Assembly: GCA_054661495.1 (NCBI GenBank)
Contig: BAAFSQ010000114.1
Span: 1 to 29,643, forward strand
Direction: 5' to 3'
DNA: 29,643 nucleotides
DNA from: Zygophlyctis sp. KS116
Taxonomy: Eukaryota; Chytridiomycota
This document shows, in pieces, positions 9,909 to 19,172 of the stretch. The position numbers and the translations under genes are program-made. The notes under the pieces were generated by a model that saw only the letters and a list, made by a program, of their open reading frames with translations, did no database searches and was not told the DNA's origin. Each line of letters opens with the position of its first letter. The stretch's first letter is position 1.

Positions 9909-10106
9909 GCAGTATCCATCCTTTTTATCAATATATTGATCTTTTACCACAAGATTTAAATTAATGAGCGAAGTCATTCCTACTGGATAGTATAATGAAT
10001 ATCTGGACAATTTTTGATCGTCGTATTCATGAGGCAACGTTTCTGTGTCCGAAACATGAAAAATTTGGCGTTTCATCAGCTACTGAAAAACAACTCATTC
10101 CTAATC
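9909..10106. other. 198-bp intergenic region between two secreted-protein genes
   Basis: AT-rich, with no exon I can support. The minus-strand ORF across 9876-10076 has no recognisable domain and overlaps the end of the upstream gene. The region presumably carries the promoter for the gene at 10107. Confidence 0.4.
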
Positions 10107-10774
10107 ATGCCGATTATGATCATAATGATAATGCTAATGGTAAAAAGATAATTATTAATGCTATAGCAATTCTCTACCGCCCAGCAGATGGGAAGCATGG
10201 GCTCTCAAATGAACAGTGCTCCGATGAATGGAGTGAATGGTATGAATGGTGCCAATTCAGGTATGATGGGAAATGGTAGTCCAATGAATAATAATGGGCA
10301 GCAGAACATGAATGGCGGATCGTCTTTTGTGAAGATGTCTGTATTTTCAAATATGAATTGTCAGAGTATGGTTATTAATGCTACATCTGTTGAAAGTGGA
10401 AAATGTTATACTTACTGTAAAATCTTGATATAACTAACCGATTAGCTGATATGTGCAGATCAAACAAATACTCAAAGCAGTTTTGTGATAGTCTGCCATC
10501 CAACATCAAATCTTCAAGTCTCAAATTCCAATGCACACCCAACGGAGTGCAAGGAAACTTTTTTTCGGACAGCAAATGCGCAACAACCATTTCAACTCCA
10601 GTGAATTCAAGTCCAGGAATCTGCAACCAAGGAATCATGTATACCTGTTCTGCAGTTGAAGAGCAAACTATAGTAAATGGAAATCCAAATCCTACATTTC
10701 TCTACAGCGATTCAAATAAGCTTAATTCTTCAGCCAGTTTAATAATGCTGTATTTCTATTTTGCGATACTGTAA
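10107..10774 (+). CDS. Secreted protein: Met/Asn/Gly-rich stalk fused to the eight-cysteine domain, probably GPI-anchored
   Basis: Three exons (10107-10139, 10167-10416, 10446-10774) give 203 aa. The introns are 10140-10166 (27 nt) and 10417-10445 (29 nt, internal CTAAC). Exon 1 codes MPIMIIMIMLM, the signal-peptide start, and exon 2 begins 'QFSTAQQ'. Residues about 18-62 are a Met/Asn/Gly/Ser stalk resembling the neighbour at 9366. The rest holds eight cysteines spaced C-x14-C-x6-C-x9-C-x15-C-x14-C-x14-C-x7-C. That spacing matches the minus-strand genes at 10867 and 11523 almost exactly although sequence identity is low. A hydrophobic tail (SASLIMLYFYFAIL) follows a polar segment, as in GPI signals. 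The second intron lies between Cys2 and Cys3, where the paralogs have none. I know no named family with this pattern. A structural or adhesive surface protein is inferred. Confidence 0.82.
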
Positions 10775-10866
10775 TGATTGCAATAAATGAACCATCTAGT
10801 TTAGCTTTCATGACTCATAAGTAGCCTGTTCAAAAAATCCATTTATCAATTCAATTTATTGATAAC

Positions 10867-11346
10867 TTAAAGGAAAAGGAAGGCTAAAATCCCCGTAATC
10901 ATTCCAGGAATAGCAGCCAACCCGGCGGAACTTGCTTTTGCTTTAGCATTTGGATCATCACTGCATTGCAATTTAAAGTTTGCAAGGCAGACACCGGCAG
11001 GAATTTGTAAAGCAGTGCCATTTGCAATAGCTGTGGCAGGATTATCACATCCCTTTCCATTGAATGCAACGGCTGAAATCTTCCCTCCGGAACATGTTGC
11101 TTTGAAACTAAGATCGTCACCGAGAGTTTGAGCTTTAAGAAATTCACATTCAGGTGCCAAGGCTGGATTCGTTCCACATTCTTCCTTTGCATAATAGCAT
11201 TGTCCAGTGTTAATATTAGTTGTTCCTGAAGACTCTCCACCACATCCGGCGGCAGGAAAAGAATTTGCAACAATATACTTGTTTGATTGAGCATTCGCAG
11301 ACATAACTAATAGAGAAGCAGTAATGAGATTGAGTTTGGATTGCAT
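10867..11346 (-). CDS. Secreted eight-cysteine protein, intronless paralog, probably GPI-anchored
   Basis: A single uninterrupted frame of 159 aa. The signal peptide (about residues 1-19) ends '..SANAQ', followed by 'SNKYIVANSFPAAGC'. The eight cysteines follow C-x14-C-x6-C-x9-C-x17-C-x14-C-x19-C-x7-C, with shared motifs CYYAKEEC, PECEFL, LGDDLSF and FNGKGC. The C-terminal 20 residues (AAIPGMITGILAFLFL) are hydrophobic after a small-residue region, typical of GPI attachment. It is the same length as the paralog at 11523. That gene and the relic at 12124 carry introns in the signal peptide and just before the last Cys block (before 'FKL'); this gene has neither. A TATA-like element lies about 37 nt upstream of the ATG. 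The function is unknown to me; surface location is inferred. Confidence 0.87.
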   Translation of the reverse strand: MQSKLNLITASLLVMSANAQSNKYIVANSFPAAGCGGESSGTTNINTGQCYYAKEECGTNPALAPECEFLKAQTLGDDLSFKATCSGGKISAVAFNGKGCDNPATAIANGTALQIPAGVCLANFKLQCSDDPNAKAKASSAGLAAIPGMITGILAFLFL

Positions 11347-11382
11347 TGTTTATTTTTTTTTGAAAGAGGTGGATATGTGCCG

Positions 11383-11391
11383 CTTTTTATA
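11383..11391 (-). promoter_or_regulatory. TATA box of the intronless eight-Cys gene
   Basis: The minus strand reads TATAAAAAG at this site, 37 nt upstream of the ATG at 11346. Small inverted arms GCCG/CGGC flank it. The spacing implies a very short 5' UTR of roughly 5-15 nt. Sequence and position fit a core promoter; no experimental support is available. Confidence 0.55.
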
Positions 11392-11522
11392 ACGGCCTAT
11401 TTTTGGAATTCTATAATTAAACTGATCAGTACTATAAATAGATATCGATCACGAAATAAGACATCTTTTACTGAGATTACTGCAAAGATCAATTTATTTA
11501 AGAGTTTGATCAAACTTCTAGT

Positions 11523-12057
11523 CTAAAGCCAAATCAATAGCAGTACTATCAAAAATCCAGGAATCTTAGCATTTTGTCCCATGCTAGAGAGCTTTTCCTT
11601 GGGATCATTGCTACAAAATAGTTTAAACTGGTATTATGTAACTTAAACTTACATTTGACATACAAACTTTAACTGGGATTGTAATTGGTTCTCCCTTGTT
11701 GAATAGATTGGAGCTATTGGAATTTGCGGTACATCCCTGACCTTTGAAAGCAAATGCACTCAAAAAACCATTCTTGCACTGAGCAAAAAAACTTAGATCA
11801 TCTCCCAAAGACTGAGCTGCAAGAAATTCACATTCCGGCTTCAGATCAACATTTGATAGGCACTCGGTTTTGGCATAATAGCACTGATCAGTTTTAACTG
11901 AGCTCACAGAAGTTATTGATCCACTACACCCGGCAGCTGCATAAGCATTAGCTACAATATATGTGGCATCTGATTGTGCAAAAGAAAGATCCTAATATTA
12001 CAAAAAACGAAACATTACTACCAAGAAAGCAACTAAAAGTGTGAAGATTGAGATCAT
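11523..12057 (-). CDS. Secreted eight-cysteine protein, intron-containing paralog, probably GPI-anchored
   Basis: Three exons (12057-12022, 11991-11653, 11627-11523) give 159 aa, the same length as the neighbour at 10867. The introns are 11992-12021 (30 nt, phase 0 inside the signal peptide) and 11628-11652 (25 nt, before 'FKLFC'). Exon 1 codes MISIFTLLVAFL and exon 2 begins 'DLSFAQSDATYIVANAYAAAGC'. Cysteine spacing is C-x14-C-x6-C-x9-C-x17-C-x14-C-x22-C-x7-C, with CYYAKTEC, PECEFL and LGDDLSF shared with the paralog. The tail 'IPGFLIVLLLIWL' is a probable GPI or membrane signal. Splicing is confirmed by alignment with the intronless paralog, which reads straight through both joins. No domain name is known to me. 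The gene is a tandem duplicate in the same orientation. Confidence 0.86.
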
Positions 12058-12123
12058 GAAAATTAGTAGCAGGTCTAGGAAAATAACTTGAAAGACCAAA
12101 ACGACAAAATTAATATTCTTAAA

Positions 12124-12665
12124 CTAAATCAAAATCAAAATAGTGATTGCGACCACGAAAGAGAATGATCTATTCGTTGATCCATTGGATTTTTGAGTAG
12201 TGTTATTATCTTTAGACGGGGCAGTTGCATTAAATTTCGGGTCGTCGCTGCAATAAATTTTGAACTTTTGTTAAAATTTAAAATTATTACATTAGAAACA
12301 CATGTACCAGAAGGCAATGATACTTCATCTCCAATTATATTTCCATTGCATGATTTCCCAGAATAAGCACTTCCAATCATAGAGCCGCCTTTGCAGACAC
12401 CGGTTAAGCTCACATCAGTCCCGATCACGAGCGTTTTGAGAAAATCATACTGTGGTTGTAAATTTCTATTCGATGCACATTCATCAGGAGCATAATAACA
12501 TTTATCAGTGCTGACAGAGGCAATTCTTTTTACAGGGCCTTCGCATCCTTAAGATCTAAAGGTATTGGCAACAATGTATTTCACATCTGATTGCGCAATC
12601 AGTCAATTCTACTATAAAATCAAAAATATTACCAAAAATAGTGCAATGATTCCAACAAAACTCAT
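12124..12665 (-). pseudogene. Decayed third copy of the eight-cysteine secreted protein gene
   Basis: The minus-strand start (ATG 12665) codes a signal-peptide-like MSFVGIIALFL followed by a GTAATA donor, but no acceptor gives an open frame: TAG and/or TGA codons precede the conserved '.IAQSD.KYIVAN'. A further in-frame TAA interrupts '..NTFRS' just before the first cysteine. From there the frame is open: 'GCEGPVKRIASVSTDKCYYA' with paralog spacing, then the fourth cysteine changed to Tyr (QPQYDFL for PECEFL), then a conserved 26-nt intron at 12265-12290 and 'FKIYC...' to TAG at 12124-12126. Two or more nonsense changes plus a lost disulfide Cys indicate a pseudogene. Sequencing errors are possible but would have to be multiple. 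The C-terminal part keeps a hydrophobic tail. Confidence 0.75.
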
Positions 12666-12787
12666 TTCTGAGACAAACTCTCAGATCGGGTCTGGATATC
12701 AGTCAATGCACATGAAATAGTCGGGTCCAGTTCAATTTTGCAGATCGGGACTCAAAAATGATCAATATTATAAAAAAGCGTTATTAA

Positions 12788-14685
12788 TCATTCCAAAAGG
12801 CCTAGCAAATCCTTTGCGTGCTTTGCTATTTCATAGGAAGTGTTGGCTATTTTCTGTTTGAGAGACTTGTTAGATGGATCATTTCCTATTTTCGATCCTA
12901 AAGAATTCATTAGATTTTTAGTATCTGACAAATCGGAAGCAATGTCGAGAGCTTTTTCAGATATATCTCTGTCTCCATGCCTTTTAAAGGTTCCTCTGGT
13001 CTCGTACATTACTGTGTCTATGTGTTCGCATATCACAGAGATATATTTTGCCAATTCATGGCCAGAGGCCGATGATGAACGCATAGTTTGTAACAGGTCC
13101 TGTATAGTATGTGCAATTTCATCTGTTTCTTCTTCCAGAAATAACTTTGTTTAATGAATTAGTTCGTACCTTTAGTTCCACCAAATCCATCCCTCTGACA
13201 TTTGAATCTTTACTGAAAGAAGAAACATTCCTGGGAGAGTCTGGAGGAGATGCCCATTTACTTAAAGGAGCATCTTTACCATTATTATGATCATATCTTT
13301 TCATAATATTCACCAAGTCGTTTAAAGATTGGGTTAATCGATCAATAGCCCCGTCAAGACCATCTAGAGAAGCCCTGCCTGAGGCATGATCTTTTGCAAT
13401 TTCAAGCAAGTGAGCTAGAGCTGAAGACAATGCTTCCTTCCCAGAATGAAGACGAACCTTATCAGATTCATTTAATACATCTGCTTGTTCAATTAACTCT
13501 GATTCTTCTGTTATACTCTTGCATGACAAAAGTACCGCCTTCATCGCAACCAAAACAGCAGTAGATTGGCCACCTCTAGCAGCTGCTGAAAGATCGTCGA
13601 TAGACGCATAAAATGCATCAAGCCGTAATGTCTTTACAGATGGACCACTGCTATCCCTGGCAAACTTTTGTTCATTTTGACTTGACCGAAGCCTTTCTTC
13701 CAATTCCTTATTTCTCGCAGTTAGAGTCTTAATTTCGGCTAGAAAATTCGAGGCTTCAGACCGAAGCGACTCTGTAATCTAATTAAATAAGATAACCCTT
13801 GACTTACATCCTTTTGATGATTGTAGTCGTCTTTCAGGGAATCTCGATCATGTTTTAGACTGTCATTTTTCTTTTGTAATTCAGCATTTAGCTATAATTT
13901 TTAAAATAAATATTTTACCCTTGTTTGAGTTTCCAAATTTTTTTCCAAGTCATGTATAATCTGATCAGACTCTCTCAAATTCTTTTCAAAATCCCTTAAT
14001 TGCAGCTCCAACTTTGCAATCTTGGAATTATATTCTGATTTAATTTTGTCAATTTCACCAACAGAATATGCTTCAGAAGGGGTACTCCTATAAGCCGAAC
14101 TTGAAATAGATACATCAGATGGCCTACGATCTCTTATGTCTGGTCTTCTTAACCTATCATCAGGCCTCCTTTCTGAACTTTTCCCCCTAACATCATTTGA
14201 ATATTGTCTAATAGATTCATAATTTCGATCATTATTTTGCGATATTTCTGGGGACTTAATCCTCTTTAGAAATTAGAAAATCAAAATACCTGATCGTTTT
14301 CTTCAAAAAGCATCGGGAATCTTTTTTCAATCTCTAGCATGACTTCACAACTTAATTCCTGAAATCTTGTTAAAGAGAGTGTAGCCATTTTCTGCCTTGC
14401 TTGATTTCTCTTTGGCAACAAATCATTTCTTATTGGAAGAAATGGAACTATACATTATAATGATCTCTTACCAGTCTTTGAATCATACATCCTTCTCTTA
14501 ATCTCATCATATACATCAGAGGACACTTTTAAGAATTCCTCTTGTGGAAGTTTGGATAGTTTATCTTTTGCTGAAGTCTTGGATCTCTGAGAGAGTCCTA
14601 GTGTCTGCATATAAGAGGATAGATACTCTCTAATGACTTGATAATGATCTCTAAACAGATCATCACCAGATGAAAATCTACTCAT
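12788..14685 (-). CDS. SPA2: Spa2-like polarisome scaffold (GIT/Spa2 homology domain)
   Basis: Six exons (14685-14472, 14447-14290, 14263-13919, 13891-13808, 13778-13170, 13144-12788) give 588 aa. The introns are 14448-14471, 14264-14289, 13892-13918, 13779-13807 and 13145-13169 (24-29 nt). Spa2 organises formin, Bud6 and MAPK components at sites of polarised growth. The N-terminus has the two Spa2-homology repeats: 'HYQVIREYLSSYM...KLSKLPQEEFLKVSSDVYDEIKRRM' (about 14-65) and 'LPKRNQARQKMATLSLTRFQELSCEVMLEIEKR' (about 80-112). An Arg/Ser-rich linker follows, then a long heptad-like coiled coil (about 185-290), then an alpha-helical C-terminal region with 'SAAARGGQSTAVLVAMKAVLLSCKSI' resembling the Spa2/GIT C-terminal domain. 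All joins are in frame. Shorter than yeast Spa2 (well over 1000 aa). Confidence 0.88.
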
Positions 14686-14839
14686 TTGACAAAAACAAGC
14701 GCCACAATTCCTATTGTTTCAGTCTATTAATAAATATTCTAAAATTAAGTGTTTCTTCAGGGCTTAAGAAATAATTTAATAATGATAGCATCATGAATGA
14801 CATTTCCCAATCGAAAGTGGCAGAGGAACTGGGATCACA
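14686..14839. promoter_or_regulatory. 154-bp divergent promoter region (Spa2 / DUF1769)
   Basis: Two start codons point away from each other across this AT-rich stretch, so promoters of both genes must lie within it or inside the neighbours. I see no clear TATA box or repeated motif. Confidence 0.45.
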
Positions 14840-15979
14840 ATGAGCGTTCGCTCCCAGCCGTCGGAAAATTTCTTTTTAACGCTCCCGATGAATTATTTAG
14901 GAAATATCCTTGGAAGCTCCAGTTCTGCTTCTCCCGATCCAGTCGGTAACAAGGTACTGAGAGTTCGGGTTGGTCCATCTATTCATCACTTGAGTCTAGC
15001 GCATGTTAATAATCCAGATTCTCCGCATTTTATAGACTCTCCATATTTCACTGGAAAGATTTTAATCAGAGTCAAGAATTTTAAGGGGGAAATTCCTGAA
15101 GGAGCTCCGAAAAGTAAAACGACGCAAGATTACTTTTCTAGTCACAAGAGACTTTTTTCTATTCAAATCCAAGGAAGATTTAAACATGTAATTTAAAAAT
15201 ACTCGAAAATTTAGGAATATACATCTGATGATGTGGTTTTTGGAGCTGAATTTGAAAGGAAATTATCTCCGCCAACGGGTGCATGGGTTGCAATCAAGTT
15301 TGCTAATTTGATTGATCCAGCTTTAACAACTGATTTGTATTCTGATACTCCATGGTTATATTCTCCTATTTTATGCTCAATGAATGTTGTCAATGTTCAA
15401 CCTGCATCAGAATCAGTCTCTTCAATTGTTCCAGCTAAACAATCAAGAGTTTCTATAAGCTCAACTTCTGGTAATTCATATATTGCTTTTGCAGGTCCTG
15501 ATCTCTCAAACACTAATAGTAAAAATATTGATGCAAAAAATCTAGTTTCTTTTCCTACATTTAATAAGACTCCTTCTGTTGGATTAGGAAAATGGGTTCC
15601 GGGAGAAATATCAGAAGATACAACTCTATTGTTTACATCTTCTTCTCCACCCTTTCCTTCAGATTCAATACATGGTCGTAGGAAGCATTTTCAATCAGAA
15701 AAAGCAAGAAAGTCTGTCATTTTCACTCCTGATAATGTTTACAATATGGAGGTAATTATTGATTTCTTCTGATTATTTTAGATATTTGCCCCATTTATAG
15801 ATTTAAACACATTTGATCTGTCGCTTGGTATAAATGTTAATCTCGTTCATTATCTATTAAATCAGCCTATAAGACTAATGTCTAAATCACAATCTACTAA
15901 TGTAGTATTTTTTGTTGTGGAATTTGATCTCGTTGATCCACAATCGCGTGAAGAAGACGAAGTTTTTCACGACTGCTAA
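14840..15979 (+). CDS. DUF1769 family protein (conserved fungal protein)
   Basis: Three exons (14840-15187, 15215-15751, 15782-15979) give 360 aa. The introns are 15188-15214 (27 nt) and 15752-15781 (30 nt). The family pattern is clear: '[12 protein letters not shown]...[26 protein letters not shown]', 'FSIQIQGRF', '[54 protein letters not shown]'. The C-terminal block '[35 protein letters not shown]...[11 protein letters not shown]' follows. Members are widespread in fungi; I recall a fission yeast member at the cell cortex linked to phosphoinositides, but I am not certain. The first intron lies exactly between 'QGRF' and the 'DDVVFG' block. The stop codon is only 7 nt upstream of the phosphofructokinase ATG. 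Confidence 0.88.
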
Positions 15980-15986
15980 ATACAAG

Positions 15987-18900
15987 ATGACTAGAGTTAC
16001 ACTGAATTTGAGGCTTGATTCTCCCACTATTTTTAAAGCAACCAGGCTCTTCTATGAGAGGCTCGGTTGGAAAATATTCAAGGATTCTTCTGCGCATGAG
16101 GTCTTGTTGGTTAATTATGCATTGGATATTACACTCAGACTTATCTGTCTTGATCAAGAACAGGAGGAAGGTGATCTTATCGAGTCCATCAAACTTGACT
16201 CTTTTAATGAAAAACTATGGGCAGTATTTACTGTTGATTCATTGCAGCACATTCTAAATACATTAGATTCAAACACACATCCATATCTCTCAAGCAATTT
16301 TCCTCCTCAATTTGACTCTGCAATTGAATTGCTTACAAAGGATCCTGCAGGAAATGCTATTGGATTTATGACAAAAAAGTTGCTAGTTGTGGAAAAACGT
16401 CCACGGTCAGTGATGAGAGGTAGATCTGCTGCAGGTAGAAGAATTTCTAATCCAAAAAAGAGAATTGGGATTCTAACTTCTGGTGGAGATTCATCTGGTA
16501 TGAATGCTGCAGTAAGGTCAATTACGAGATTTGCGTTACAAAAGGGATGTATTCCTTTTGCTATCTATGAAGGTTATCAAGGATTAGTTGATGGAGGTGA
16601 AAAGATCAAGCAGTTTGGATGGGAGGATGTGCGAGGAATGATTTCAACTGGAGGTACTAGCATTGGTACGGCTAGATGTAGTGCGTTCAGGACAAGAGAA
16701 GGTACGAGCAAATTATTTAAATTTGAAGGTAGATTAAAGGCAGCTTTCAACATGGTAAATGCTGGTATTGATGCGCTGATTGTGATTGGAGGGGATGGTT
16801 CATTGACTGGAGCTGATATGCTTCGTGCTGAGTGGAAAGGTTTACTGGATGAACTGGTTGCCAAAGGAGAGTTTACTGAAGCGGATGTCAGTCATTTAAA
16901 AAAGGATTTGGCTATTGTAGGGCTTGTTGGATCTATCGATAATGATATGTCGGCTACAGATTTGACGATTGGAGCTGTAACATCATTGCATCGAATTTGC
17001 GAAGCTTTAGACTCACTTTCTTCCACTGCAAGCTCACATCAGCGAGCATTTGTTGTAGAGGTAATGGGGAGACATTGCGGATGGCTAGCTCTAATGGCTG
17101 GAATGGCTTCAGGTGCAGATTGGGTATTCTTGCCAGAAAAGCCTCCACCAATGGATACTAGTAGGTATGGTGATGATTGGGAGTCTGAAATGTGTGAAAA
17201 TGTTCAACTTTATAGACAGAAAGGGGCACGTAAAACCATGGTGATTGTATGTGAAGGGGCTATTGATCGAAATCTGAAGCCTATAAAGCCTGAGGCTGTC
17301 AAAAAGGTTTTAGAAGAACGTCTAAAGTTGGATACTCGGGTCACTACATTAGGCCATGTACAAAGGGGTGGAATACCCTGTGCAATGGACAGACTTTTAG
17401 TATTTTCTTGTAATATATTAATACGTAGGCCTCGCTTCAAGGGATTGAAGCGGTAAAAGCTGTCCTTCGTTCTACATCCGAAACTCCTGCTCCTATGATT
17501 GGTACTTCAGAAGGGAAAATTATTTCTGTATCATTAATGGATGCCGTAAAGCTGGTAATCGCTCTTTTAGTAAAAATAGACGCATTCTGTGGCCGATTCG
17601 ATCTCAAAAAAGGACTTTGCTCGTGCAATGGAACTGCGTGATCCAATGTTTGAATCTAGCTATGACGCATTTATTGAAACAACGTTACTAACTGGTCCCA
17701 GGGTTCATAAATTGCCTGAAAACCAGGTAGTTTATACTTTTTCTAATTATAGCGTTTGAGGATTGGAATTATTCATGTTGGCGCTCCTGCTGGAGGCATG
17801 AATGCAGCAACTCGTGTGGCAGCACGCATCTGTTTAAATCGTGGACACACCCCACTAGGAATCAGAAACGGGTTTTCGGGTCTTTTAAGAGATGAGGTAG
17901 TCGTTCTTAAGTGGGAAGAGCTGATTGGCTGGCAATCTAAAGGGGTAAAATTTTGGATTTTGAACATTAGGGGAGCGAGCTTGGAACTAATCGAGATCAT
18001 CCAAAACCGCTGTCAAACGGTCCTTCTATTAATATGAAGTACATGACTTCAGAACTACTGGATTTGGGGCAGGTGGCATATCATTTGCAAAAGCATGAAA
18101 TTAATGCATTGATGGTGATTGGTATTTTTTTTGGTCTTATTTGATTAGGTGGCTTTGAAGGATTTACTTCTATTGCAACATTAACTCATGCTCGATCTTT
18201 ATATCCGGCATTTTGCATCCCAATGGTTCATTTGCCGGCAACTGTCAGTAACAATATTCCAGGCACGGACTTTTCGATTGGTTCTGATACTGCCCTTAAT
18301 GCGATCATTGAGGCCTGTGATAGAATAAAACTCAGTGCAAATGCTAGCAGAAAGCGTGTATTTGTAGTTGAAGTTCAAGGAGGGAGCTGTGGGTAACTTT
18401 GACATATTGTTTTAATAGCTAATAGATACCTTGCTGCCATTGGTGGTCTTATTGCTGGAGCTACCACTGCATATGTTCCGGAAATCGGTGTATCATTAAG
18501 CAGTTTGCAAAGGGACATCAAGCATTTGGTACGGAGATATAATGAAGATGATCGACGTAATCTTCCAAATGAAGGCAGAATTATTTTAAGAACCGAAAGA
18601 ACTGCACCAGAAATTTATTCTACAGATGTCATTTCAGGTATTCTTAGAGCAGAAGGAAAAGGTGTATTTGATTCTAGGACTTCTGTTTTGGGTCATTTGC
18701 AACAAGGAGGCATTCCTACACCAATGGATCGTATCCGAGCAACTCGCTTGGCTGTTCAATGTATGGACTGGATACAGCAAGCTTGCGCTAAATCTTCAAT
18801 AATCGAATCTAAACAGAACATGAATAAGTGTGTCCGAACGATTTATACTACTGATCCAAACCACGCGTGTGTGATTGGGATCCGTGGTGGTAGCATTTCG

Positions 18901-19062
18901 TTCTCTCCAGTTGCTGATTTAGAACCAGAGGTAGATACTAAATCTAGAAGGAGCCATTCCACATGGTGGCTAGATGTTAATAATTACACAAGGATGTTGG
19001 CAAAATATGATTATAGAGATGAAAGTGACTTTGAAGACGATATCTCAACTTATTCTTCTTAA
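15987..19062 (+). CDS. PFK1: ATP-dependent 6-phosphofructokinase, fungal two-half type
   Basis: Catalyses the committed step of glycolysis (fructose 6-phosphate to fructose 1,6-bisphosphate). Seven exons (15987-17399, 17429-17554, 17580-17726, 17753-17944, 17971-18121, 18149-18392, 18426-19062) give 969 aa. The introns are 29, 25, 26, 26, 27 and 33 nt. Residues 1 to about 130 form the glyoxalase-like N-terminal domain typical of fungal PFK. The catalytic half has '[17 protein letters not shown]' (about 160), 'GGDGSL', 'GSIDNDM.ATD' with the catalytic Asp, '[11 protein letters not shown]' and 'LGHVQRGG'. The C-terminal regulatory half has 'GGMNAATR', '[18 protein letters not shown]' lacking the catalytic Asp motif, 'QGGSCGYLAA' and 'LGHLQQGG'. 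The last intron (18393-18425) has two close AGs; using the first would give GGC then an immediate TAA. The start follows the upstream stop by 7 nt. Confidence 0.97.
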
Positions 19063-19172
19063 ATGATTTGGAATAAATCATCTGAAATTTATTTTGAAAA
19101 GAAATTGCTAATTTAAGAAGTGAAGAATCAAATGCTTCCATAATTTTTTCCTGGATCAAACCAGACCATTTC

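Noticed and set aside
9883-9909. A 27-nt possible intron at the end of the Met-Gly gene
   Set aside because: The size fits, but the unspliced end already gives a good hydrophobic GPI-type tail and the donor is GTGATT; kept only as an alternative.
9876-10076. A 66-residue minus-strand ORF between secreted-protein genes
   Set aside because: No recognisable domain, no signal peptide, and it overlaps the end of a better-supported gene.
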